DNA from: Bifidobacterium castoris
Lineage (GTDB): Bacteria > Actinomycetota > Actinomycetes > Actinomycetales > Bifidobacteriaceae
Direction of reading: 5' to 3'
Assembly (NCBI RefSeq): GCF_003952025.1
Contig: NZ_QXGI01000002.1
Coordinates: 372,001 to 436,000, forward strand
DNA: 64,000 nt
Position numbers and translations under genes: made by a program. Positions within the stretch are counted from its first letter, which is position 1, and every line of letters begins with the position of its first letter. The notes beneath the pieces are model-generated. The model did no database searches and had not been told where the DNA came from. It was given only the letters and a program-made list of their open reading frames with translations. This document shows positions 27,928 to 36,220 of the stretch, piece by piece.

Positions 27928-29139
27928 ATGAGCAACCCCAATTCGCCGTACGATCCGGCTGGACAACCGCAGAACAATCAAGGCTATCCGCAGGCCCCCG
28001 ACCACCCCGGTTACGAGAGCACGCGTTCGGCGGCCCAGGAGCCGACGCAGGCCTATGGCGCGCCCGCAGCCGAACCGATGGCCTATGGCAGCTACGACGA
28101 GACGCAGGCCTATACGCCGTCCGCGCCGCAGGTGAACCAGACGCAGCCGATGCCGTCCTATCAGGAGCCGCAGGCTGCGCCGTTTGAAGGCCAGCAGCCG
28201 CGCACGAGCGAATTCGACGGCGCCGCGCAGGCGCAGCCGACGCAGGCCTTCGACTATGGCCAGATGCCGCAGTCGCCGTACGGCGCGCCGGCCCCGGTCC
28301 CGACGCAGCAGCAGGGCGGCGGATACCCCGGCGGCAACGAATACGCCGGCGGCAACGGCTATGCGCCGGCGAACGGCTACGGCCAGCAGCCGGCCGCCGC
28401 CTATGGGGCCCCCGGCCAGTTGCCGCCGCAGATTCCGCCGGACGCCAACGCGCCGTTCAACGGCCAGCAGCCGCCGAAGAACAGCAAGACGCCGATCATC
28501 ATCGTCAGCATTATCGCCGCGGTGCTGCTCATCGCCTGCATCGTCTTCGCCGTCATCGCGCTCAACAAGGACGACGACAGCAAGCCGGCCGAGTCGCCAA
28601 GTTCGACATACAGCCAGACGACATCGCCGAAGGCGACCGATGACCCGACCGACGACCCCTTCGATGACCCGACCGATGACCCGACCGACGACCCCGATGA
28701 GCCGCTCAGCGGCAACAGCCTCGGCAGCGACGTCCTCGAACAGGAGCTGCGCAACGGCAAGACGCTCGAGCAGGCCTTCTCCAACCCGCAGGTCAAGAAG
28801 CAGCTCGAGGAGGCCATCGAGCAGTCCTCCGGCGACACCGAGGGCATGGCGTTCGACGTGTCCGCGAAGGGCAACACGCTCGTCTATGCGATCAGCTTCA
28901 CCGATTCGTCCTATGACGGCTACGCCAGCATCTACACGACGATGATGGACGGCCTTATGTGCTCGCCGATGAGCGAATTCGCCAAGCAGCTCGAGGACCA
29001 GTACGATCTGAAGGACGCGAAGGTCGAGTTCATCCTCGAGGATTCGACCGGCAAGAAGATCCTCGACGAGACCTACGGTTCGCAGTCGGAATGCAAGGTG
29101 ACGAGCGAGGACTACGACTCGTTGCTCAACAACGATTGA
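27928..29139 (+). CDS. Membrane-anchored DUF4854 domain protein
   Basis: A 403-residue protein in three parts: about 185 residues rich in Pro, Gln, Tyr and Gly; one transmembrane helix (about residues 189-211, PIIIVSIIAAVLLIACIVF); then an acidic linker with repeated DPTDDP and a C-terminal globular domain of about 135 residues that fits DUF4854 (VLEQELRNGKTLEQAFSNPQV onward). The topology suggests a cytoplasmic disordered tail with the folded domain outside. GGAAAGGG precedes the ATG. The function is unknown; similar proteins occur in bifidobacteria and clostridia. A good terminator follows. Confidence 0.82.
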   Translation: MSNPNSPYDPAGQPQNNQGYPQAPDHPGYESTRSAAQEPTQAYGAPAAEPMAYGSYDETQAYTPSAPQVNQTQPMPSYQEPQAAPFEGQQPRTSEFDGAAQAQPTQAFDYGQMPQSPYGAPAPVPTQQQGGGYPGGNEYAGGNGYAPANGYGQQPAAAYGAPGQLPPQIPPDANAPFNGQQPPKNSKTPIIIVSIIAAVLLIACIVFAVIALNKDDDSKPAESPSSTYSQTTSPKATDDPTDDPFDDPTDDPTDDPDEPLSGNSLGSDVLEQELRNGKTLEQAFSNPQVKKQLEEAIEQSSGDTEGMAFDVSAKGNTLVYAISFTDSSYDGYASIYTTMMDGLMCSPMSEFAKQLEDQYDLKDAKVEFILEDSTGKKILDETYGSQSECKVTSEDYDSLLNND

Positions 29140-29173
29140 AGGACGATGACAATCGACGGACGTCGATGAACAT

Positions 29174-29204
29174 GGGAACGCCGCGTGCACCACGCGGCGT
29201 TCCC
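29174..29204 (+). terminator. Terminator of the DUF4854 gene
   Basis: A 14-bp perfect stem (GGGAACGCCGCGTG with its complement) and a 3-nt loop are followed by GTCTATTG. It lies 35 nt after the stop. Confidence 0.7.
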
Positions 29205-29278
29205 GTCTATTGTGGAGACGATGCGTGGCGCCGACCGGCGCCGGGGATACGCGCACGCGCGCGAGAAACGAGGAGATG

Positions 29279-29641
29279 ATGAGCCAGAACAACCCGTATA
29301 TGAACAACCCGTACGCGGGCGGCGGCGCGCCGGCGCCGAACTACCAGCAGCCGCAGTACCCGAACTACGAGCCGCAGCAGCCGCAGTACTACGCCGCGCC
29401 GTCGTCGAAATGGAACGGCATGGCGATCGCCGGCTTCGTCTGCTCGTTCTTCTTCTCGCTCATCGGCCTCGTGCTGAGCATCATCGGCTACTCGCAGACG
29501 AAGAAGAGCGGCGAACGCGGCGGCGACTTCGCGCTCGCCGGCATCATCATCTCGGCCGTCTCACTCGCGCTGAGCATTCTCGCGATCATCCTGTTCTTCG
29601 TGATCTTCGGCACCGTCATCACGGCCGCCACCATGCAGTGA
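29279..29641 (+). CDS. Small DUF4190 membrane protein
   Basis: A 120-residue protein with an Asn/Pro/Gln/Tyr-rich N-terminal tail (about 45 residues) and two hydrophobic helices separated by TKKSGERGGDFA, the DUF4190 arrangement. ATG codons at 29276 and 29279 are both preceded by GAGGAG; I list the second. Its tail resembles the DUF4854 neighbour's (repeated NPY/YQQPQ-type strings). The CPBP gene follows after 8 nt, so the two are probably one transcript. No function is known for the family. Confidence 0.83.
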   Translation: MSQNNPYMNNPYAGGGAPAPNYQQPQYPNYEPQQPQYYAAPSSKWNGMAIAGFVCSFFFSLIGLVLSIIGYSQTKKSGERGGDFALAGIIISAVSLALSILAIILFFVIFGTVITAATMQ

Positions 29642-29649
29642 GGGCGCCG

Positions 29650-30681
29650 ATGAGCGCTCCGATGACCCCGGCGCCGCAACCGACGCGGCAGCCGATGTAC
29701 TATGCGCTGGAACCGCGCACGCCGCAGCCGCAGATGGATATGCGCATCGCGAAGGCGCGCCGTGCCGCGTCGTCCCTCGGTGTCGGATTCACGTTCATCA
29801 TCGTCATCTGGTGCGCGATCACGCTGCTGCTGCAGTCGGCATTCATGTGGCTGCGCAGCAGCATGGCCGGCTGGATGGCGATCGCGATCTCCGATTTCGC
29901 GCTGTGCGTGTGCGCGATCCCGATCGGCTACCAGCTGCTGCGCAACACGCCGCTGCTGACGCCGCGCCGCTTCGGCCTGCGCTTCTCGCAGTGGTTCGTC
30001 TATCTGCTGATGTGCCTGCCGATCATCTGGGTCGGCAACCTGCTCGGCACCGCCCTGTCCGCGCTGCTGTCGTCGGGGAAGGCCGACAACCGCATCACGC
30101 AGATGATGAGCGGATCGAACTGGTTCGTCATGGTGATCGCGACCGTCGTCGTCGCGCCGCTCGTCGAGGAGTGGCTGTTCCGCAAGCAGATCATCGGCCG
30201 CCTGCGCCGCTACGGCGAAAAACCGGCGATCGTCCTGTCCGCGTTGTTCTTCGGCCTGTTCCACCTCAACCTGTACCAGTTCTTCTACGCCTTCGGCCTG
30301 GGGCTGCTGTTCGGCTACGTCTACACGCGTACGAGCCGGCTGCGCTACAGCGTCGCGCTGCATATGGCCATCAACGCGAACAGCGCCATCGTCGGCACGT
30401 CGTTGCTGGCCCGCTACGAGCGCATCATCGCGAAACCCGACCTGCTGAGCCGTCCGCACACCGGCGACGTCCTGTTCATCGTCGGCATGGCGCTGTATCT
30501 CGTGCTGATGTTCGCCGGCGTCATCGCCGGGTTCGTGCTGCTCATCCGCAGGCGACGCCGCTTCCGCTTCTACACGGCGCCCGACGAGCTGCCGCGCGGT
30601 GCGGCGATGCCGGCCTTCTTCGGCAACGCCGGCGTCATCGTCTTCCTCGTCGCCGGCACGCTTGCGATGACGCTGCTGTAG
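29650..30681 (+). CDS. CPBP family intramembrane metalloprotease
   Basis: A 343-residue polytopic protein of the CPBP (CAAX-processing / bacteriocin-processing, Abi) family. Motif 1 is APLVEEWLFRKQII (EExxxR, about residues 172-180), motif 2 FGLFHLN supplies a His, and motif 3 lies at HMAINANSAIVG. Bacterial members are linked to bacteriocin self-immunity or membrane protein processing; no bacteriocin gene is adjacent. The start follows GAGGG, 8 nt after the DUF4190 stop. It converges with the MscS gene with only 11 nt between the stops. Confidence 0.87.
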   Translation: MSAPMTPAPQPTRQPMYYALEPRTPQPQMDMRIAKARRAASSLGVGFTFIIVIWCAITLLLQSAFMWLRSSMAGWMAIAISDFALCVCAIPIGYQLLRNTPLLTPRRFGLRFSQWFVYLLMCLPIIWVGNLLGTALSALLSSGKADNRITQMMSGSNWFVMVIATVVVAPLVEEWLFRKQIIGRLRRYGEKPAIVLSALFFGLFHLNLYQFFYAFGLGLLFGYVYTRTSRLRYSVALHMAINANSAIVGTSLLARYERIIAKPDLLSRPHTGDVLFIVGMALYLVLMFAGVIAGFVLLIRRRRRFRFYTAPDELPRGAAMPAFFGNAGVIVFLVAGTLAMTLL

Positions 30682-30692
30682 CCGCGGGCCCG

Positions 30693-31493
30693 TCAGCGGG
30701 CGGCGGCGTCCTTCGCGGCGACCGAGCCGGAGGCGGCCAGATCGGTGAACATCGACGACGCGCTCACGTCGCGCGCGATCGCGTCGGTCACCGCCGACAG
30801 CGCGACGCCCGGCTTCGCGTAGGCGATGATGTTGCCGGTCGTGCCTGCCGGCGAAAAACCAGTGAAACGGATCAGCGGCTTGGGGGACTCGCAGATCAGG
30901 TCATGCGCCGACTCGTCGATTTTGCCGAGCAGCTCGTCGGTCAGCTTGTCCATGTCGACGCCCGGCTTCGCCGTGAACGGGATCGTCACCTGCGATTCGT
31001 TCGTCGACAGGTACTTCTCGAGCGCCGTCGTGTTGAGCACCGAATTCGGGATCATCAACGTGTTGCCGTTGCGCTCGCGCACGACGGTCTGCCGCCACGT
31101 GACGTCGGTGACGGTGCCGGTCACGCCGGAGATCGAGACGACGTCGCCCGGCTGCAGCACATGCGAGAACATCAGCTGGAAGCCGCCGATCGTGTTCGCG
31201 ATCGAATCCTTGAGGCCGAGCGAGATCGCGAAGCCGCCGATGCCGAGCGCCGTGAACAGGGTGACCGGGTTGACGCCGAAGACCGGTTTGAGCACGATCG
31301 TCACGGCGAGCGTCCAGATGAGGATGCGCGAGAGGTTGATGAAGATCGACGCGTTCGGGATCTGCGAGCGACGCAGCACTTTATTGAGCACGCGCGACGT
31401 AATTCGCGCCGCGATCATCGCGGCGACGGTCACGATGACGACGAGGATGATTTTGCCGCTGTTCGCGCGCAGCCAGTCCAGTACGATGTCCAT
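30693..31493 (-). CDS. mscS: Small-conductance mechanosensitive channel
   Basis: MscS-family channel releasing solutes on hypo-osmotic shock. The 266-residue protein has an N-terminal helix (NSGKIILVVIVTVAAMIAA), a second helix, and the pore helix with Ala/Gly packing (VTLFTALGIGGFAISLGLKDSIAN), followed by the beta domain with GDVVSISGVTGTVTDVTWRQT. This is the minimal three-helix layout. GGGAG lies 5 nt before the ATG; the open frame extends 18 codons upstream without a site. A hairpin separates it from the tetR-type gene. Confidence 0.9.
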   Translation of the reverse strand: MDIVLDWLRANSGKIILVVIVTVAAMIAARITSRVLNKVLRRSQIPNASIFINLSRILIWTLAVTIVLKPVFGVNPVTLFTALGIGGFAISLGLKDSIANTIGGFQLMFSHVLQPGDVVSISGVTGTVTDVTWRQTVVRERNGNTLMIPNSVLNTTALEKYLSTNESQVTIPFTAKPGVDMDKLTDELLGKIDESAHDLICESPKPLIRFTGFSPAGTTGNIIAYAKPGVALSAVTDAIARDVSASSMFTDLAASGSVAAKDAAAR

Positions 31494-31573
31494 GACGCTC
31501 CCGGAAGAATCGGATCGGTGGCCGCCGGTCGGCGGCACCGCCATCATAACGGCAGCACGGGAACCGCGACGAA

Positions 31574-31609
31574 CGTGGCCCCGACGCCGGTCAGGTCGTC
31601 GGGGCCACG
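31574..31609 (-). terminator. Hairpin after the TetR gene
   Basis: A 13-bp perfect stem (CGTGGCCCCGACG with CGTCGGGGCCACG) and a 10-nt loop lie 24 nt beyond the tetR-type stop on the minus strand. There is no T run. Confidence 0.5.
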
Positions 31610-31632
31610 CGCGGAAGGGTCAGGCGTCCGGC

Positions 31633-32313
31633 TCAGCGGTAACGGTCGCCGGGCGCGATGAAGCTCGGCGCATGGCTGTGGACACGGTGGTAGCCGAGCA
31701 CCATGCGCCGCCAGTAGGACATCGGATCCTCGTCGGCCATCGTCAGGAACAGGCCCATCACGAGGATCGCGACGTCGCTGTCGAGCAGGTCATCGACGGT
31801 GATGTTGTTGCGTTGCTGCGGCCAGTTGTACAACAACGACAGGATGCCGCCGACGCAGAAATCGACGAGCATCCTCGTCTTCGGATCGATCGAGACCGTG
31901 TCGGAGCCGACGATCGTCAGCAGCGTCATGCGCAGGAAGTCGCGCAGCGAGTCGACAAGCTCGGCGGAGCTGTGCGAGCCGACGAGCAGCGACAGACGGT
32001 TGAGATGCTGCAGCTGCTCGGGGTCGTTGAGCAACCGGACGCAGAAATGGCGCCACTCGACGTTCGGGTCGTTGTTCGGATGCGTGTAGAGCGGCAACGG
32101 CAGCCGCTCCACCTCGTGCAGGATCGCCGAATCGGCCAGTTCGGGCAACCCGGAGTAGTGGTAGTAGAAGGAGTTGCGGTTCACCTGCGCCGTATGCACG
32201 ACGTCGGTCACCGTGATCTTGTCGTAATCATGGTCCTCGAGCAGCGTCCAGAAGGCGTTCTCGAGCCGATCCTTGGCGGGGAGGATCTCTGAATCACGAC
32301 GAGGCCTAGACAT
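31633..32313 (-). CDS. TetR/AcrR family regulator
   Basis: A 226-residue transcription factor. The helix-turn-helix is ITVTDVVHTAQVNRNSFYYHYSG (about residues 33-55), with the hallmark FYYHY end of the recognition helix. The C-terminal ligand domain is not assignable. Residues such as NWPQQRNNITVDDLLDSDVAILVMG resemble regulators in the TetR_C_33-like group. GGAG lies before the ATG at 32313. The target is unknown; candidates are the neighbouring mscS and hydrolase genes. Confidence 0.87.
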   Translation of the reverse strand: MSRPRRDSEILPAKDRLENAFWTLLEDHDYDKITVTDVVHTAQVNRNSFYYHYSGLPELADSAILHEVERLPLPLYTHPNNDPNVEWRHFCVRLLNDPEQLQHLNRLSLLVGSHSSAELVDSLRDFLRMTLLTIVGSDTVSIDPKTRMLVDFCVGGILSLLYNWPQQRNNITVDDLLDSDVAILVMGLFLTMADEDPMSYWRRMVLGYHRVHSHAPSFIAPGDRYR

Positions 32314-32524
32314 GCGTTCCGCTCCTTCGGATTGGTTCGATCGCGTCGATCGATGCGGCGGCCCATGCACCGTGTGCCTTTCGGGGCCATGTGTCGCGTG
32401 CGAGACGGCGCGCGGGACGGTCCCCGCGCTCCTTCGTTGTCTACCAGTGTATAGGCACGCGATCGTGATCTGGCCGGGCGATGGCTGCTGGCGAAAAACG
32501 GGGGAAAAAACGGACCGGCGGCGA

Positions 32525-33718
32525 TCAATGGTGGAACGTGGCGGTGGCGAGCATCCACAGCGCCTGGTTGATGTACCGGCGCTCCTCGCTCGTCAGACCC
32601 ACATACCGGCCGAGCATGCCGGGGATGACGCGCGGGCCGGCCTTCATCAGTTCGGTCGTGCTCTTGTATCCGCTCGACGTCAGCACGCGGAACAGCGCTT
32701 CGACGCCATGCTCGCGCTGGCGCTGCGTCATGCCCGACAGCCACGAGTTGAGGGCGTCGTTGAAGGTCCTCGAGCTTTCGGACAGGCCGTCCTCGGCGAT
32801 GTCGAAGTCGTCTCCGTGCATCCGCCAGCTGTAGCAGGAATGCTGGGCCAGCCCGTCCGCGTCCGACCTGACGACGACGAGACGCTCGTTCGGCGACTCG
32901 TTGAGCAGCATGCCGATGATCGACGAGTCGGGGACGACCTTCGTAATGCGGTTGATGACGGTGCCGTACTCGTAGCTGTGCACGACGTCGGACGGGAATC
33001 CGGGGCCGTCGAAGGAATAGATGTGGCGGATGCGGTCCTTGACGTCGTCGCGCGCGTTCATCGCCGCGTACACGGAGACGTTGCCGCCCTTCGAATGCCC
33101 GGTGAGGATGATGTCGCCGTCCCACAGCGCGGCCACCTTCTCAAGGTAGTCGGCCGCCTGCTTCTGCGCCGGCACCGGATACTGGTAGGCCATGTTGAAG
33201 TCCTCCTTCCAGCCGACGAGGGAATCGTCGGTGCCACGGAAGGCGATGACGAGCTCGCCGGTCGGCAGCCGGAACGTCAGCGCGGCGAACTGCGTCTGCG
33301 CGGCCTCGTCGAAACGTTCCTCCGCCGCCGAGACACGCACGACCGAGAAGCGCGGATTCGCGGCGGTCGAACGGTAGAACTCGTGCGATTCGCGCGGGTC
33401 GCCGAAACCCGAGTGCTTCGCGATGTACGGGTGGAGGGTCTCGTACTCGCCGAGCTCATGCTCGATCTGGCGCAGCGCGGGGCCGTCGAACGGGGCGCGC
33501 ACGAGCGCGCGCATCGAATGGGAGAGCCGGTGCCAGTCAAAGGAACGCAGGCGCCTCGACAGGCTTCCATAGCGCCGTTCGAGCGCCGCGAGCGTCGGCA
33601 CGTCGGAGGGGATCCGGTCGTAGCTCAGCAACGCGAACACGAGCGCGTCGGCCGTATGGAACGGCCATTGGGAGAAATCCCGCGTCTCCGTGCGCGCGTA
33701 GTCGAGAATGCTACCCAT
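32525..33718 (-). CDS. DUF2974 alpha/beta hydrolase-like protein
   Basis: A 397-residue protein matching the DUF2974 (Mbeg1-like) family, an alpha/beta hydrolase fold. The nucleophile elbow is GHSKGGNVSVY with Ser central, and VIAFRGTDDSLVGWKEDF is the oxyanion-side block typical of lipases. Asp and His of the triad probably lie in the last third (VVPDSSIIGML and the later HG). The substrate is unknown. GGAAGG lies 5 nt before the ATG at 33718. Between this gene and tetR are 211 nt with no other gene. Confidence 0.87.
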   Translation of the reverse strand: MGSILDYARTETRDFSQWPFHTADALVFALLSYDRIPSDVPTLAALERRYGSLSRRLRSFDWHRLSHSMRALVRAPFDGPALRQIEHELGEYETLHPYIAKHSGFGDPRESHEFYRSTAANPRFSVVRVSAAEERFDEAAQTQFAALTFRLPTGELVIAFRGTDDSLVGWKEDFNMAYQYPVPAQKQAADYLEKVAALWDGDIILTGHSKGGNVSVYAAMNARDDVKDRIRHIYSFDGPGFPSDVVHSYEYGTVINRITKVVPDSSIIGMLLNESPNERLVVVRSDADGLAQHSCYSWRMHGDDFDIAEDGLSESSRTFNDALNSWLSGMTQRQREHGVEALFRVLTSSGYKSTTELMKAGPRVIPGMLGRYVGLTSEERRYINQALWMLATATFHH

Positions 33719-33810
33719 GCCGACCTTCCCGGAACGTGCCGCCGCGGCCGTCCCCAACCCATTGTACGGCGGACGGCCGCGGACGGGCGCGCGATTGCGG
33801 CGGGCGGAAG

Positions 33811-35001
33811 TCAGCCGCCGTAGACCTCGGACACGAACTCGCGCAGCCGCTCGACGCCGCGGCGCACCTGGTCGGTCTCCAGGCAGTAGGAGATGCGCAG
33901 ATAGCCGGGCATGCCGAAGGAATCGGAGGGCACCATGTACAGGTCGTAGTCCATCGCCTTGCGCGCGAACGCGTTCGCGTCCTCCTCGAGCGCCTTCGGG
34001 AAGATGTAGAAGGTGCCGCCGGGACGCTGCACCGTGAAGCCGAGGTCGACGAGCACGTCGTAGATGATGTTCATGTTCGTCTCGTAGATCGACAGGTCGC
34101 TCGTGTCCTCAAGCACGCGCGCGACGGCGAGCTGCATCGACGACGACGGGCAGTTGTGGCCGATCGTGCGGCTGATCTGCGCGAACATCGGCACAAGCAG
34201 GCCGGCGTCGCTCGCGCGCGGGTTGACGGCGACGTAGCCGATGCGCTCGCCCGGCAGCGACAGCGACTTCGAGAACGAGTAGCAGGTGAGCGTGTTGTCG
34301 TAGAAGCGCGCCGGATACGGCTGCTCGGCGCCATCGAAGACGATCTCGCGGTACGGCTCGTCGGAGATCAGGAAGATGTCATGGCCGAACTCGCGCTGCT
34401 TGGCGCGCAGCATGTCGGCGAGCGCCTCGAGCGTCTCGGCGGAGTAGACGGTGCCCGACGGGTTGTTCGGCGTATTGATGAGCACGGCCGCGACCTTCGG
34501 GTTGAGCGCGCGTTCGAACGCGTCGAAATCGATCTGGAAGCGCTCCGTGTCCGGCGGCACGACGGTCAATGCGGCGCCGGTGCCCTCGACGTACGGCCGG
34601 TATTCGGGGAAGTATGGCGCGAAGGTGACGATCTCGTCGCCCGGCTTCGTCACCGCGCGGAACGCGTGCGCGAGCGCGCCGGTCGCGCCGGCGGTCGGGA
34701 ACAGGTGCGCGGCCTCGTAGTCCATGCCGAAGCGGCGGTTGAGCGAATCGGCCATCGCCTGGCGCACCGACAGGATGCCCGTCGACGGGCTGTAGCCGTG
34801 CAGCACGTGCGGCGGCTCGGTGGCGTAGAGGTCGAGCATCGCGTCGGTGAACTGCGACGGGCACGGGACGTTCGGGTTGCCGATCGAGAAGTCGAAGACG
34901 TGGTCCGCGCCGATCTCGCGCTTGCGTGCGCTCGCGCGTTCGCTGATCGAACGGATGACGGATTTCTCGTTGAGCATGTCCTTGTAACGGTCGTTGATCA
35001 T
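33811..35001 (-). CDS. PLP-dependent class I aminotransferase
   Basis: A 396-residue fold-type I aminotransferase, probably an aspartate or broad amino-acid transaminase. NTPNNPSGTVYS holds the substrate-carboxylate Asn, LISDEPYREIVFDG the Asp that binds the pyridine N, and SFSKSLSLPGERIGY the PLP Lys and phosphate Arg. The N-terminus (SVIRSISERASARKREIG) and GYSPSTGILSVRQAMAD are typical. AAAGGAT precedes the ATG. The preferred substrate cannot be set from sequence. Confidence 0.9.
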   Translation of the reverse strand: MINDRYKDMLNEKSVIRSISERASARKREIGADHVFDFSIGNPNVPCPSQFTDAMLDLYATEPPHVLHGYSPSTGILSVRQAMADSLNRRFGMDYEAAHLFPTAGATGALAHAFRAVTKPGDEIVTFAPYFPEYRPYVEGTGAALTVVPPDTERFQIDFDAFERALNPKVAAVLINTPNNPSGTVYSAETLEALADMLRAKQREFGHDIFLISDEPYREIVFDGAEQPYPARFYDNTLTCYSFSKSLSLPGERIGYVAVNPRASDAGLLVPMFAQISRTIGHNCPSSSMQLAVARVLEDTSDLSIYETNMNIIYDVLVDLGFTVQRPGGTFYIFPKALEEDANAFARKAMDYDLYMVPSDSFGMPGYLRISYCLETDQVRRGVERLREFVSEVYGG

Positions 35002-35083
35002 GGGATCCTTTCGGAGCGGACGGGAAGGGGACGAGGCCAGCGTACGCCGCGGTCATGTCGCGCACGTTGCGCCGGCGGCCGGC

Positions 35084-35953
35084 TCAGCGCGACGCGCGGC
35101 GCGCGCGGTACTTCGCGAACTGCGCGCGGACCTCCTTGAGCACATGCGGGTCGTGCGCGGTGCGCATCTGCGGGTAGGCGTCGATGAGGCGGCGCTGCTG
35201 CAGGTTGAACAGGTCGTGCACATGCGTCGAGAACTGCTCGCTCGTGTCCTTGACGGCCTCGCCGGCATCGCGCACCTTCGCGCCGACGCGCGTGCCGAGG
35301 CCGTTGGTGGACGCGTTGAAGCGCGCCTCGGCGGCCTCGATGCGCTCGTCGGCGGCCGTGATGCCGACGTCGATCCTCGCGATGCCGCGCCGCTTGAGCG
35401 CCTTGATGTCCGATTCGACGCGGCCGAGACGGCCGTTCATGCTGATCAGGCCGGCGAAGGTGATCACGGCGTCGACGAGCGTCAGCGCGAGCAGCGTCGT
35501 CGCGACGGCGATCAGCGTCGCCGGGGGAACCCCGTCGAGCGCGGCGAGGACGTGCGGCTGCACCCACAGTTTGATGACCGTGCAGCCGAGGCCGAAGAAG
35601 ATGAAGCCGTTGAGATAGACGCGGCCGTTGATGTTGAACGGTTTGTCCGAATAGTCCCACAGCCGCATGTGGAACAGCTTCTCGATGCCCCACGACGTGA
35701 GGTATTCGAGCGTGCACGCGAGGACGCCGCTGCTGAGGAAGACGGCGAGGAACGAGTGCTCGCCGGGCAGCCCGTAGACCGCGAGCATCGCGCCGAAGCC
35801 GTAGATCGGGCACAGCGGCCCGTTGAGGATGCCGCGGTCGACGAAGCGCCGCTTCATGACGATGTTGAGGCAGGTCTCCCACAGCCAGCCGACGAAGCTG
35901 TACAGCAGGAACCACAGGAAGACCTTGTCGAAGGCGAGGATCACGTGCGTCAT
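35084..35953 (-). CDS. CmpB-like membrane protein (putative ABC transporter permease)
   Basis: A 289-residue protein with about five hydrophobic segments in the first 185 residues and a charged, helical cytoplasmic tail. FLLYSFVGWLWETCLNIVMKRRF and GILNGPLCPIYGFGA are the signature of the 'ABC-transporter, CmpB' family (PF06541). No ATPase gene is adjacent, so true transport is unproven. The tail carries coiled-coil-like heptads (AADERIEAAEARFN). TACCGT lies 7 nt before the ATG and there is no ribosome site, suggesting a leaderless mRNA. Confidence 0.85.
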   Translation of the reverse strand: MTHVILAFDKVFLWFLLYSFVGWLWETCLNIVMKRRFVDRGILNGPLCPIYGFGAMLAVYGLPGEHSFLAVFLSSGVLACTLEYLTSWGIEKLFHMRLWDYSDKPFNINGRVYLNGFIFFGLGCTVIKLWVQPHVLAALDGVPPATLIAVATTLLALTLVDAVITFAGLISMNGRLGRVESDIKALKRRGIARIDVGITAADERIEAAEARFNASTNGLGTRVGAKVRDAGEAVKDTSEQFSTHVHDLFNLQQRRLIDAYPQMRTAHDPHVLKEVRAQFAKYRARRASR

Positions 35954-36220
35954 GGACACCACGGTAGCGCATCGTGCGCCGCGGCGGCGGTTCTCACGTG
36001 CTGGGACGGCGGTGAAGGCGCACCTCGACTGCGCTACACTGACGAAACCATGGAAAGCGCGCCACAGCGGTGGCGCAGGCGCAATGCGCTCTGAGGGAGG
36101 CATGTGCTGCGGGCGACGAGGTCTCGCAGACGATCGGTCCGGTGACGGACGTCGAGAGCGCCGCGGACGCAGCAGACGACGACGGCCGGACATGGACCGG
36201 CGGGAAGGAGCATACGCGAC